Below, one piece after another: positions 24,980-33,352 of a DNA stretch of 64,000 nucleotides. Below the pieces are notes generated by a model. That model made no database searches and was not told where the DNA came from. It saw nothing but the letters and a program-made list of their open reading frames with translations. Every line of letters starts with the position of its first letter. The first letter of the stretch is position 1. A program made the position numbers and the translations under genes. The stretch comes from Arthrobacter sp. StoSoilB22 (lineage in GTDB: Bacteria; Actinomycetota; Actinomycetes; Actinomycetales; Micrococcaceae), in NCBI RefSeq assembly GCF_019977315.1, contig NZ_AP024652.1:4278001-4342000 (forward strand), read 5' to 3'.

Positions 24980-25750
24980 CTAGATCCAAGCCCTTTCGAA
25001 TCCGGGAGGAAGGCAACTGGTGAGCTCCGGCTGGAACTTCTGAAGCAACACAACAAGGGACTGGATGCGCTCAGGGGTCATGTGGACGCTGGGGGCCGAG
25101 ACTGACACGGCGGCAGCCATGACACCGCTCAAATCGGGTATCCCGATGGCCAGGCACGTGATCCCGAGTTCGTTCTCCTGATCATCCATGGCGTAACCAT
25201 TGTGCTTCGCCCGGTGCAGCGCATCCAGGAAGTCTTCGGCCGTCCTAATGGAAAGTGGCGTGGGAGTGAAGGTGTGGTTAAAGGCCTTGATCGCCTCCGA
25301 CTCGTCCTTCTCGGCCAGCAGCACCTTGCCCAGTGCAGTGGTTTGAGCCCGTCGGCGGACGCCGGGGTAGGAGGTCATCTCGAACCCACGGTGACCACGG
25401 GCCTTGGCCAGGTACACCACTTCATCCCCGGAGAGTATTCCCAAGTGGGTGGCGTCCAGGGTGATCCGGGCGATGTCGGACAAGATCTGCTGCACGGCTC
25501 CTGGCAAGTCGATGCTGGTTTGGGCTTGAGTGCCCAGCTCCAGCAGCTTCACGCCAAGGTGGTAGCTTCGGTCTTCGGCCTGGCTCAGGTACCTTGCTCC
25601 TACAAGCGAGGTCAGCATCCTATGGGTGGCCGAGCGACTGAGTCCCGAGACTTTGGTAATGTCCTCGAGCCGATGGTTGCCTGCCGCTACATGGTCGATC
25701 AGGCTGAGTCCGCGTTCAAGCGTGCGAGCTCCTGCGGTGGTGGCTTCCAT
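24980..25750 (-). CDS. IclR family transcriptional regulator of the sugar-acid operon
   Basis: 256 residues: N-terminal winged helix-turn-helix (LEDITKVSGLSRSATHRMLTSLVGARYL) and a C-terminal IclR ligand domain (YLAKARGHRGFEMTSYPGVRRRAQTTALGKVLLA; ELGITCLAIGIPDLSGVMAAAVSVSAP). IclR proteins bind small acids and usually repress adjacent catabolic genes. It converges on the six-gene operon, so control would act at the distant promoter near 18990. The start is the ATG at 25750; upstream lies a hairpin repeat. Confidence 0.85.
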   Translation of the reverse strand: MEATTAGARTLERGLSLIDHVAAGNHRLEDITKVSGLSRSATHRMLTSLVGARYLSQAEDRSYHLGVKLLELGTQAQTSIDLPGAVQQILSDIARITLDATHLGILSGDEVVYLAKARGHRGFEMTSYPGVRRRAQTTALGKVLLAEKDESEAIKAFNHTFTPTPLSIRTAEDFLDALHRAKHNGYAMDDQENELGITCLAIGIPDLSGVMAAAVSVSAPSVHMTPERIQSLVVLLQKFQPELTSCLPPGFERAWI

Positions 25751-25807
25751 GCTTCAAATTCTCCCACGCAACAGGCACGGATCCCTATATTTGGGAACCC
25801 TGGCGCC

Positions 25808-25829
25808 CGACGGCGACCTCCCGCCGTCG
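25808..25829. repeat. Hairpin repeat, copy 4
   Basis: Core arms cgacggcg (25808-25815) and cgccgtcg (25822-25829) around acctcc. Outer bases pair less well than in copies 1-3, although gcg/cgc flanks remain. It lies between divergent genes. Confidence 0.7.
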
Positions 25830-25910
25830 TACGCTTTAGCACTGCCTCGGGCGCCGGGCTCTCCGGCGGTGACGGCTCTGCAGCTTCTCCAAGGGTGGGA
25901 TGGAGTCCAG

Positions 25911-25951
25911 CGCGGTTTGGCACGCGCGGTTTGGCACGCGCGGTTTGGCAG
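25911..25951. repeat. 14-bp tandem repeat, three copies
   Basis: Unit cgcggtttggcacg at 25911 and 25925, with a third, shortened copy from 25939 to 25951. The copies are identical over their length. The period matches the repeats at 14745, 26727 and 29158, but the unit sequence is different. Confidence 0.85.
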
Positions 25952-26102
25952 AAGTCGACTCCTGGGCACGTGCGCGTGCATATTCTTGGCCCAACTGACG
26001 CCGATGAATGAGGCACAGCAATTAGTAAGCATCCTTGCCTTCCTGCAGGGCGTGGTGTTTTCTTGATTAACCCACGTTCAGGGACCCGGCTTAGGAGCTG
26101 AC

Positions 26103-26585
26103 ATGGCATATGAAAATGACGCAGGATCAAGCACCCCTCAGGGCCGTAGGAACGACGTCGTTGCCGCGGAGAAGGAACGCTTCGGCGGAATCAAGTGGGG
26201 TTCGGCATTCTTCGGCTGGTTAACCGCCATCGGGATGACCGTCCTGCTAAGCGCCTTGGCCACGGCCATAGGCGTAGGTGTAGGAGCGGCAAATCCATCC
26301 GAGACCCAACAAGCGGCGGAGCAAGCCCGGCAGAACGCGGAAACCCTGGGCATGGTGAGTGGAATCGTGCTGGCGGTCGTCTTGTTTCTTGCTTACTACT
26401 GCGGAGGGTACGTCGCTGGCCGGATGGCGCGTTTCGACGGCGTGAAGCAAGGACTCGCCGTGTGGCTTTGGGGCATCATCATCGCCATCATCGTGGCGAT
26501 TCTCGCAGCGGTGGCTGGGAGCCAGTTCAATATTCTCGGCAATCTTAACGGCGCCCCGCAGATTCCCGTCACGGAAGCCTCATGA
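26103..26585 (+). CDS. YrzE-like small membrane protein
   Basis: 160 residues: polar N-terminus (~30 residues), then helices at about 35-58 (FFGWLTAIGMTVLLSALATA), 82-98 (GIVLAVVLFLAYYCGGYVAG) and 118-136 (AVWLWGIIIAIIVAILAAV). Glycine-rich helix ends followed by GGYVAGRMARFDG are typical of YrzE-like proteins of unknown function. TAGGAG precedes the ATG. Its stop overlaps the start of a 47-residue membrane protein by 4 bp, so they are made as a pair. Confidence 0.72.
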   Translation: MAYENDAGSSTPQGRRNDVVAAEKERFGGIKWGSAFFGWLTAIGMTVLLSALATAIGVGVGAANPSETQQAAEQARQNAETLGMVSGIVLAVVLFLAYYCGGYVAGRMARFDGVKQGLAVWLWGIIIAIIVAILAAVAGSQFNILGNLNGAPQIPVTEAS

Positions 26586-26725
26586 CCGCCAGCGGCATCG
26601 TTGGACTCGCCATCGCCCTAATCGTCCCTCTCCTCGGCGCGATCGTGGGAGGCGCGGCCGGAATGCGATTCCACCGGAAAGTCGATCAGGCCGTCGTCCA
26701 CCACCAAACCGGGCTCGTCGGTTAG
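26582..26725 (+). CDS. 47-residue single-helix membrane protein
   Basis: Starts at an ATG overlapping the stop of the previous gene (ATGA) and ends with TAG at 26723. The product begins MTASGIVGLAIALIVPLLGA; the helix runs to about residue 27 and contains GAIVGGAAG, with a short basic cytosolic tail RFHRKVDQAVVHHQ. The ATGA coupling, the membrane composition and the absence of rare codons support a real gene. Function unknown; likely a partner of the YrzE-like protein. A 14-bp tandem repeat starts two bases after the stop. Confidence 0.6.
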   Translation: MTASGIVGLAIALIVPLLGAIVGGAAGMRFHRKVDQAVVHHQTGLVG

Positions 26726-26726
26726 G

Positions 26727-26754
26727 CCCAGCGCAAGGACCCCAGCGCAAGGAT
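26727..26754. repeat. 14-bp tandem repeat, two copies, directly after a stop codon
   Basis: cccagcgcaagga followed by c or t at 26727-26740 and 26741-26754, starting two bases after the stop of the 47-residue gene. Confidence 0.8.
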
Positions 26755-26869
26755 TAGCCCTGCTAAAAGACGCTCGCGCCGGGCGTTGGCATTTGGCAGT
26801 TGGGTGGGGTTTTCCACATAGCGTCGATTGGGTCTGATGGTGGTAAAGCCTTCGTGACAGGGTTGGGTT

Positions 26870-29110
26870 ATGGAAGGCATTGGGCAGGTCGTGGCGCGGC
26901 GGGACGGTTCCCCCGGCGCCAGTGAGGTGCCTGGAATTGGCTCCCCCGTTTCCTCGGACATGCTTTCCCGGCCATCGGTGCGCGAGCCCTCGACGGCGGC
27001 AGGACCCGCCGCTGATCCCTCTTGGAACGCTGGGCTGCTTCTTGGATTCGAATCGTTGCATGGGCTTGGGGAACCAGGGCCGGAAGAAGTGCCCCCGTTG
27101 TTGCTCAAGCAGCCGTCCGAGCGCGGGGAATCCACCCCGACAGAAGAACCGGTGCCGGGTGTGCTGCACAAGCAGTCGTCCGGGCGCGGGGAATCCAACC
27201 CGGCAGGCAAACCTGTGCCCGGGTTGCTGCACAAGCAGTCGTCCGGGCGCGGGGACTCCACCCCGACAGAAGAACCAGTGCCTGGTTTGCTGCACAAGCA
27301 GTCGTCCGGACGCGGGGAATCCACCCTGACAGAAGAACCAGCGGCCGGGTTGTCCGCGGTGTCCGCGGCGGCCGGTGCGGCGGTCCTGGAGGCCGCGCTC
27401 CTTGAGGGTGCTGCCGCAACTGATGCGCTGCGATCAATAGCGGCCGATGAGGTGCGGTTGTTGGGGTTTGTTGAGGCGGCTGATTTCGCGGGCAGGGTCG
27501 AGGAGATCTCCCGAAACGTGGAGTACTTGCAAGTTGTTGCTGCGCAGGCGGTGGAACGGTCCCGGAAGCAAGCACTGCAAGCTCGGCCGGGGGCGTCAGC
27601 GGCCGCGCCGGAATGGCGGACCGGCTGGACCGAACACGTCCCGGATTCGAAGGTCACAGCTCCTGCCAGCGTCGTGGATGATGGGTACCGGAACACGGCG
27701 GAGTTCCTTCGGGCCCGGTTGCGGATCGGTATCGCTGAAGCCCGGCGCAGGCTTGCCCTCGCTACCGAGGCCCTCTCCCACACCGGGATGACCGGCCAGG
27801 ACGTCCCGGCCCGCCGCGAAGCCCTCGCCGACGCCCTCGCCTCCGGAGAGCTGCCCTCACGCTCGGCGTCGATCATCAGCACCGCCCTGGACAAAGTCCG
27901 GCACCTCGCCGATGAAGAAATGCTCACCCGGATGGAACACGCCCTCACCGCCACCGCCATCGAAACCGACCCGGACTTCGTCACCAAAATGGCCCGACGC
28001 TGGACCGACCTGATAGACCACGACGGCCCCGAACCCACCGAAGAAATCCTCCGCCAACACCAAGGCGCGTTCCTACGCCGCCGACGCCGCTACGGACTCC
28101 ACCACATCGAAATCTTCGCCACCGACGAACAATACGAAACCCTCACCACCACCATGAACACCGCCACCAACCCACGCCTCACCACCGCACCACCCGACAC
28201 AGCACCCGCCAGCTCCCCCATTACCGGTGCCGGTCACGGACGAACCAACGAAACCTCGCACGGTCACGGACCACACGCATCACCCATGCACGCATCACCC
28301 ATGCACGCATCACCCGTGCACGCATCACCCGTGCACGCATCAGCAGTCTTCAGCCCGGCTTCCACAGACTTAGCTGGTAAGGACACCGCTGACGGCCCGG
28401 ACCTGGACCGGCGTTCGAGGGCCCAGAAACTCCTCGACGGCCTCGTCGGTGCCTGCAGTGTCGCGATGAGCACCGGCAAGCTGCCCTCCAACGGCGGACT
28501 CCGACCCCAACTCACCGTCACCATCGACCACCGCGACCTCTTCACCCATCTCACCGGGCCCGGCCACGCAGCCCAAAATAGAACAACCCGCCAAGCCGAC
28601 CAATCCAGCGGCTCCGCCACGGCCCCGAACCAGCCAAACACGCCCAACCAACCCGGCACCGGCGCTCCGCGGTACCGGCTCAGCACAGGCACAGCGACGT
28701 ACCTGGGCCCGATCCACCCCACCACCATCCGCAAAATCGCCTGCGACGCCGACATCATCCCCGTCCTACTCGGCAGCGACTCCCGAATCCTGGACATCGG
28801 CCGCACCACCCGGATCTTCCCACCCCACATCCGCAAAGCCATCACCGCCCGCGACCAAGGCTGCACCTTCCCCGACTGCACCATGCCCGCACCCTGGTGC
28901 GAAGCCCACCACACCACCTACTGGTCCCACGGCGGCACCACAGGCACAGACAACGGCACCCTGCTCTGCAGCCACCACCACCACATCATCCACAAAGAAC
29001 AATGGCGCATCGACATGACAACCGGCGCCCCCTGGTTCATCCCCCCACCCCACATCGACCCCCACCAAAAACCCCGACGCAACCACCACCACACACCCCA
29101 ACGAACATAA
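26870..29110 (+). CDS. DUF222 domain HNH endonuclease-like protein with internal repeats
   Basis: 746 residues. After a variable Pro/Ser-rich N-terminus, a DUF222 domain covers about 165-420 (VEEISRNVEYLQVVAAQAVERSR, FLRARLRIGIAEARRRLALA), and a C-terminal HNH nuclease domain has GCTFPDCTMPAPWCEAHH, then SHGGTTGTDNGTLLCSHHHHIIH. Such proteins are numerous in Actinobacteria; their role (DNA cleavage, mobile or domesticated nuclease) is unsettled. Two repeat blocks are embedded: 21-residue units near residue 85-160 and a HASPM/HASPV pentapeptide repeat near 469-490, both probably disordered linkers. The ATG at 26870 has no strong ribosome site. A long non-coding repeat region follows. Confidence 0.85.
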   Translation: MEGIGQVVARRDGSPGASEVPGIGSPVSSDMLSRPSVREPSTAAGPAADPSWNAGLLLGFESLHGLGEPGPEEVPPLLLKQPSERGESTPTEEPVPGVLHKQSSGRGESNPAGKPVPGLLHKQSSGRGDSTPTEEPVPGLLHKQSSGRGESTLTEEPAAGLSAVSAAAGAAVLEAALLEGAAATDALRSIAADEVRLLGFVEAADFAGRVEEISRNVEYLQVVAAQAVERSRKQALQARPGASAAAPEWRTGWTEHVPDSKVTAPASVVDDGYRNTAEFLRARLRIGIAEARRRLALATEALSHTGMTGQDVPARREALADALASGELPSRSASIISTALDKVRHLADEEMLTRMEHALTATAIETDPDFVTKMARRWTDLIDHDGPEPTEEILRQHQGAFLRRRRRYGLHHIEIFATDEQYETLTTTMNTATNPRLTTAPPDTAPASSPITGAGHGRTNETSHGHGPHASPMHASPMHASPVHASPVHASAVFSPASTDLAGKDTADGPDLDRRSRAQKLLDGLVGACSVAMSTGKLPSNGGLRPQLTVTIDHRDLFTHLTGPGHAAQNRTTRQADQSSGSATAPNQPNTPNQPGTGAPRYRLSTGTATYLGPIHPTTIRKIACDADIIPVLLGSDSRILDIGRTTRIFPPHIRKAITARDQGCTFPDCTMPAPWCEAHHTTYWSHGGTTGTDNGTLLCSHHHHIIHKEQWRIDMTTGAPWFIPPPHIDPHQKPRRNHHHTPQRT
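27122..27352 (+). repeat. 63-bp in-frame tandem repeat
   Basis: Three full 63-bp units (27122, 27185, 27248) and a partial fourth encode 21-residue units of the form RGESTPTEEPVPGLLHKQSS. The second unit is the most diverged in its first half (NPAGKP for TPTEEP). Located in the N-terminal linker of the DUF222-HNH protein. Confidence 0.85.
28274..28345 (+). repeat. 15-bp in-frame tandem repeat
   Basis: Four units of cacgcatcacccRtg from 28274, 28289, 28304 and 28319 plus a degenerate fifth, encoding HASPM, HASPM, HASPV, HASPV, HASAV between the DUF222 core and the distal part of the protein. Such units vary readily by slippage without frameshift. Confidence 0.85.
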
Positions 29111-29157
29111 ACCCAACCCACAACAACCCCACGCGGGTCTGTCTGAATAGGCTCAAT

Positions 29158-29199
29158 GGGACTGCCTGAACGGGACTGCCTGAATGGGATTGCCTGAAA
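29158..29199. repeat. 14-bp tandem repeat, three copies
   Basis: gggactgcctgaac (29158), gggactgcctgaat (29172), gggattgcctgaaa (29186). It starts 48 bp after the DUF222-HNH stop codon. Confidence 0.85.
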
Positions 29200-29222
29200 A
29201 CGGTGTGCGGGGCCTGACCCGA

Positions 29223-29341
29223 GGGGCGGCAGAACCCGAGGGGCGGCAGAACCCGAGGGGCGGCAGAACCCGAGGGGCGGCAGAACCCGAGGGGCGGCAG
29301 GGCGCGAGGGGCGGCAGGGCGCGAGGGGCGGCAGGGCGCGA
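29223..29341. repeat. 17-bp tandem repeat, seven copies of two types
   Basis: Four copies of ggggcggcagaacccga (29223-29290) followed by three of ggggcggcagggcgcga (29291-29341). The block-wise change from one unit type to the other indicates expansion of each type separately. No protein is encoded. Confidence 0.9.
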
Positions 29342-29698
29342 TGGGCAAAGAGCGATACAGGAACGTGTGCTCAACGCTCATGGTGGCGCTTGGGCCGCCC
29401 GTGCAGCTGCCTGCCCCGCACTCCCTACTGGCTATCTGTGGCCTGTGAGTTCCGATCACTGCCGCGCCTTCGCTGCTTTCGACCTGCAACCCGGGACCGG
29501 CGCTCCGCACGCGAACCGTGACCTGATCATGACCGCACAGGACCTCCTACGAACCGCGCCCGTGTTTCAGGGCCCAGGGTCCAAGGCCCGTGGCCCAGGA
29601 CCCATACTTCGACGGACACGTGAAATTCGTTCTCTAGCAACCAGCAACCAGCAACCAGCGCAGCAACGACAGCGCCCAACAGCCCCCAAAAAAGAGCG

Positions 29699-30886
29699 CT
29701 ACCGCGAGGTTGGCCAGCCCGTGTACGACTCCGCGAGGTACGCCTTGGCATGCTCGGATGTGACCACGGAGTGAAGCTCACCAAGCTGGCGGGCGCGGTC
29801 GAAATCGTCGGCACCTGGCACGGTGTGGAGCATGGACGTCATCCAGTAAGAGAAGTGCTGGGCCTTCCATACGCGGTCCAGGGCGCGGTCGCTATAGGAA
29901 TCGAGCAGCGCGGTGGAGCCGTTGGAGTAGAAGGAGTCCAGCCCCTCGAAGAGCACCTTGACGTCGTGGATTGCCAGGTTCAGGCCTTTGGCGCCAGTGG
30001 GCGGCACTGTGTGCGCTGCATCGCCGGCGAGGAAGAGGTTTCCGTGCCGCATGGGTGTGTGAACAAAGCTGCGGAAAGGCAAAACCATCTTTTCCAGAAC
30101 GGGCCCCTCTTTGAGTTCAAAGCCGTTGCCGTTGACGCGCTTGCGGAACTCGGACCAGATCCGTTCGTCGTCCCAGTCGGCCACGTTCTCTTTGGGGTCG
30201 CACTGAAAGTACATGCGTTGAACGGTTTCGGTGCGCTGGCTGATCAGGGCGAACCCGTTCTCGGAGTTCGCGTAGATGAGTTCGTCGGCGCTGCGCGGGG
30301 CCTCAGCGAGTATTCCGAACCATGCGAACGGGTACTCGTGGAAGTACCACTTGCGGTTGGCTTCGGGGATCTGGAAGCGGCAGTGGCTGCGCGACCCGTC
30401 GGCACCCACCAGGAAGTCGGCCTGGATTTCGAACTCCTGTCCGTCGGAGTCGGTGAACCAGACCTTTGGCTTGCCTTCGAGGTCGTGCACGGTGGTGTCC
30501 GTGACGCTGTACCGGACGTCGCCGCCGTCGGCCGCCCGCTTTGCGGCAAGGTCCGCGAACACGTCTGTCTGCGGGTACAGCCACACGGATTCACCCACGA
30601 GCTCTTTGAAGTTGATGCGGTGACTCTCACCGTTGAACCGCAGTTCGATTCCGTCGTGTCGGTCGCCCTCGCGCAATACCCGGTCCGAGACGCCGGAATC
30701 CACCAGCAGGTTCACTGTTCCGTGCTCAAGGATGCCTGCACGAACCGTTTCCTGAATTTCCTTGCGGCTGCGGATTTCCACCACCACAGATTCGATGCCC
30801 TGCTTGGCCAGCAGGTGGGAGAGCATCAGGCCGGCTGGGCCTGCACCCATGATGGCCACTTGGGTGGTAATCGGTGTACGTGCCAT
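29699..30886 (-). CDS. pobA: 4-hydroxybenzoate 3-monooxygenase
   Basis: 395 residues, the standard PobA length. It adds a hydroxyl to 4-hydroxybenzoate using NAD(P)H, FAD and O2 to give protocatechuate. FAD motif VAIMGAGPAGLMLSHLLAKQG at the N-terminus, the DG motif in FLVGADGSRSHCR, and GDAAHTVPPTGAKGLNLAIHDV near 285-305 are all present, as is the aromatic-rich substrate region WYFHEYPFAWFG. GAGG precedes the ATG at 30886. Upstream on the same strand is an IclR regulator, and beyond that, divergent, the aromatic acid transporter, forming a compact 4-hydroxybenzoate locus. The protocatechuate ring-cleavage genes are not in the window. Confidence 0.95.
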   Translation of the reverse strand: MARTPITTQVAIMGAGPAGLMLSHLLAKQGIESVVVEIRSRKEIQETVRAGILEHGTVNLLVDSGVSDRVLREGDRHDGIELRFNGESHRINFKELVGESVWLYPQTDVFADLAAKRAADGGDVRYSVTDTTVHDLEGKPKVWFTDSDGQEFEIQADFLVGADGSRSHCRFQIPEANRKWYFHEYPFAWFGILAEAPRSADELIYANSENGFALISQRTETVQRMYFQCDPKENVADWDDERIWSEFRKRVNGNGFELKEGPVLEKMVLPFRSFVHTPMRHGNLFLAGDAAHTVPPTGAKGLNLAIHDVKVLFEGLDSFYSNGSTALLDSYSDRALDRVWKAQHFSYWMTSMLHTVPGADDFDRARQLGELHSVVTSEHAKAYLAESYTGWPTSR

Positions 30887-31003
30887 GGTTCCTCGCTTCG
30901 TTGCGGATCCCTGCTTGCCATGAAGCGGGATGAATCTTGAATTCAGTGTGGCCCGCGAGGAGTGATTGGCGTTACAACAATTCCGTTGAACGGAAGTTGG
31001 ACT

Positions 31004-31744
31004 CTAGTCGCCGAGTTGACGTCCTATCCCCCGGGCAGCCGTTTGGAGCGCGGGCACCAGCGCCTGAAGTCGCATTTCCGCCAGCGGCACAACCACTCCG
31101 AGCGCCGCCACGGTGCGACGCTTGCTGTTGATCACCGGCACGGCAATCCCCCACGTATCGGGATCCACCACACCAGCCAATTGCGCGTACCCCTGCTGCG
31201 CCGCTTCGGCTAGAAGTTGACGCACGACGCCGGCAGTTACCTTTGCGCTGGGATCTGCGAATTGCCGGAGGTACTCCGTCTGCAATTCGCGCGATTGGTT
31301 CGACATCAGGGCCAGACCGGCCGAGGAAATGTGGACGGGCATCCGCCCGGCGATCCGCGCCCGGTTGGCCACTGATCCCCGACGCGAAAGCCGCTCCACA
31401 AATAGTGCCTCCCACCCGTCAAGCACCGCCAGATTCACATTCTGGTTGAGGACTTGCTGTATATCTTCCATGAACGGCATGGCAGCCTGCCTGAGAGCCA
31501 GGGTGGGTGAATTGCGGTTGACGAGTTCCCATAAACGCAGACCCAAGCGAACAGTACCGCCCGCGCCGAGGTCCAAGAGTCCATGTTCGGAGAGTTGCCG
31601 GACCAGTCGGTGGGCTGATGACAACGGAAGTCCAGATCGGTCAGCCAACTCGCTTAGCTGCAGCGAGGTGGTCCCTTCCGGGAAGGCCTCTATGACCCGC
31701 ACCACGCGGTCTACCACTGAATCGCCTGACGCCGAGTTAGCCAT
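31004..31744 (-). CDS. IclR family regulator of 4-hydroxybenzoate use (PobR/PcaR type)
   Basis: About 246 residues from the ATG at 31744 (MANSASGDSVVDRVVRVIEAF), chosen for the AAGGAG upstream; a longer frame has no ribosome site. Winged helix-turn-helix LQLSELADRSGLPLSSAHRLVRQLSEHGLL, then the IclR ligand domain (ALFVERLSRRGSVANRARIAGRMPVHISSAGLALMS; WGIAVPVINSKRRTVAALGVVVP). It lies between pobA and the divergent pcaK-like gene, the usual position of an aromatic-acid-responsive IclR activator or repressor. Which of the two it is cannot be told. Confidence 0.88.
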   Translation of the reverse strand: MANSASGDSVVDRVVRVIEAFPEGTTSLQLSELADRSGLPLSSAHRLVRQLSEHGLLDLGAGGTVRLGLRLWELVNRNSPTLALRQAAMPFMEDIQQVLNQNVNLAVLDGWEALFVERLSRRGSVANRARIAGRMPVHISSAGLALMSNQSRELQTEYLRQFADPSAKVTAGVVRQLLAEAAQQGYAQLAGVVDPDTWGIAVPVINSKRRTVAALGVVVPLAEMRLQALVPALQTAARGIGRQLGD

Positions 31745-31963
31745 GCCCTGCTCCTTTGCTTCCGGCCGCCGCCTCATGAGGGCGCTCATCAGCCTGCCGA
31801 TTGCGGCGCTCCGGGACACGGCCTGGGCGAATGCCCTGCTGGCTCCCTTCCGTTCAATGGTAGAACGTGTGCCAGGCAACACCGAGCGGTGATACAACTC
31901 TCTTAACCGACCGACCGACCGTTCTGCGGTGGGTCGACCTATCTGCGAAGTACCGAGGACGCT

Positions 31964-33292
31964 ATGCCAACGATGTCATCTGCCCGCCGCTCTCAATGGC
32001 CCGTTTGGCTTTGCTGGCTGGCCATGGTGTTGGACGGCTTCGACCTCGTTGTCCTGGGTACCGTCATCCCAACACTCATCAAGACCGGCGAGTTGGGCTT
32101 TGACGCGTTCGGGGCTACCTTCGCCGCCACCATTTCATTGGTAGGTGTGGGCCTCGGCGCCCTCTTCATCGCGCCGCTTTCGGACAAATTCGGACGCCGT
32201 AAACTCCTGATCGCCTGCGTAGCAAGCTTCTCGCTGTTCACCGTCGGAGTTGCCTTCGCCCCGAATGTCGCCGTCTTCTCCCTGCTTCGTATGCTGGCCG
32301 GACTCGGCTTGGGCGCGTGCCTCCCTGCGGCTTTGGCGTACATCAACGACTACGCCCCTGCCGGATCGGCTGGCAAGTCCACTACCCGGACCATGACCGG
32401 TTACCACGTTGGCGCTGTAGCAACGGCGCTTCTGGCAATTTTCATCGTTCCGAACTGGCGGCTCATGTTCATCATCGGCGGCGTTGCGGGTCTCGCCCTT
32501 CTGCCCTTCCTGTGGGCGAAACTCCCGGAGTCTCTCCCTGAAGCAGCCCCTGCTGCAGGCACCCCGGCCACAACGGCTCCGACGCAGGCCAGCGAACTCA
32601 AGACGAGCCAACCCGCAAACGCAACAACCGCCGTCGGGCGTTCAACCAGCGGACATTCAACCAGCGCCAAGCCGAAGACAGGTTTCCGCGACCTCCTGCA
32701 GAAGCCGTATCCGATGGTTGCCTTGGGTATCGGCATCGCCTCGTTCATGGGGTTGCTGCTGGTCTACGGCCTGAACACGTGGCTGCCACAGCTGATGGCA
32801 GCCGCAGGTTACCCGGTTAGCACGGGCCTTACACTGCTGCTGGTCCTCAACCTCGGCGCCGTCGCTGGTCTCTTCCTCGCCGGAATCCTGGCCGACAAAC
32901 ACGGGACCAAAAAGATCGTGCTGATGTGGTTCGGTTTGTCCGCAGTGTTGCTGGAAATCCTGAGCGTCAAAATCCAGAACGAGTTCCTGCTCAACGCAGC
33001 CGTATTCGTCACGGGGGTCTTCGTCTTCAGCTCCCAGGTACTGGTGTACGCCTGGGTCAGCCAACTCTTCCCTCCCCGCCTTCGTGGTACGGCGCTGGGC
33101 TTCGCAGCAGGGGTGGGCAGGCTCGGCGCAATCGTCGGGCCGGCGGTGACGGGGACTTTGGTTGCCGCAAACATCGCTTACCCTGCAGGCTTCTACGTTT
33201 TCGCCGCCGCCGGGCTGTTGGCCGTAGCCGCGCTGTTCCTTGTGCCGCACCAGGTCACAACGACCGACACGAGCCTGCCGGCTGAGCGCTGA
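31964..33292 (+). CDS. pcaK: Aromatic acid:H+ symporter, 4-hydroxybenzoate/protocatechuate transporter
   Basis: 442 residues, MFS family of the AAHS type. Helix 1 has the diagnostic LAMVLDGFDLVVLGTVIPTLI (two acidic residues in D-G-F-D), and the loop after helix 2 has APLSDKFGRRKLL. About 12 helices with a long Ala/Thr/Ser-rich central loop (about 190-235). It imports aromatic acids with protons; the neighbouring pobA points to 4-hydroxybenzoate. ATG with GAGG five bases upstream. Divergent from the IclR gene, sharing a 219-bp regulatory region. An 18-bp tandem repeat overlaps its stop codon. Confidence 0.9.
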   Translation: MPTMSSARRSQWPVWLCWLAMVLDGFDLVVLGTVIPTLIKTGELGFDAFGATFAATISLVGVGLGALFIAPLSDKFGRRKLLIACVASFSLFTVGVAFAPNVAVFSLLRMLAGLGLGACLPAALAYINDYAPAGSAGKSTTRTMTGYHVGAVATALLAIFIVPNWRLMFIIGGVAGLALLPFLWAKLPESLPEAAPAAGTPATTAPTQASELKTSQPANATTAVGRSTSGHSTSAKPKTGFRDLLQKPYPMVALGIGIASFMGLLLVYGLNTWLPQLMAAAGYPVSTGLTLLLVLNLGAVAGLFLAGILADKHGTKKIVLMWFGLSAVLLEILSVKIQNEFLLNAAVFVTGVFVFSSQVLVYAWVSQLFPPRLRGTALGFAAGVGRLGAIVGPAVTGTLVAANIAYPAGFYVFAAAGLLAVAALFLVPHQVTTTDTSLPAER

Positions 33293-33352
33293 GCACCAGC
33301 TGAGCGCTGAACGACCGATGAGTGCTGAACACCAGGTGAGCGCTTCGCACTA
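33281..33352. repeat. 18-bp tandem repeat, four degenerate copies across the pcaK stop codon
   Basis: Units at 33281, 33299, 33317 and 33335 with the core YgagYgctgaNcacca. The first unit contains the pcaK TGA and the last reaches the stop of the convergent Hpt-like gene at 33350, so the array fills the whole gap. Confidence 0.75.

Larger units (their letters stand above)
25751..26102. other. Intergenic region with hairpin copy 4 and 14-bp tandem repeats
   Basis: 352 bp between the divergent IclR and YrzE-like genes. It contains the fourth hairpin of the repeat family and a triple 14-bp tandem repeat. Open frames here have no start signals and no protein-like composition; I see no gene. Confidence 0.6.
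29111..29698. other. 588-bp non-coding region rich in tandem repeats
   Basis: No convincing gene on either strand. The open frames are produced by the repeats (for example a Pro/Arg-rich minus-strand frame). It holds a 14-bp x3 repeat and a 17-bp x7 repeat, then ordinary sequence up to the pobA stop codon. The region separates the DUF222-HNH gene from the convergent pobA. Confidence 0.65.

Noticed and set aside
29158..29341. CRISPR array
   Set aside because: The repeats are contiguous 14-bp and 17-bp units with no spacers and no cas genes nearby.
29037..29510. 157-residue minus-strand frame across the 17-bp array
   Set aside because: It consists of repeated APRALPPLGFCRPSG generated by the tandem repeat, with no start signal.
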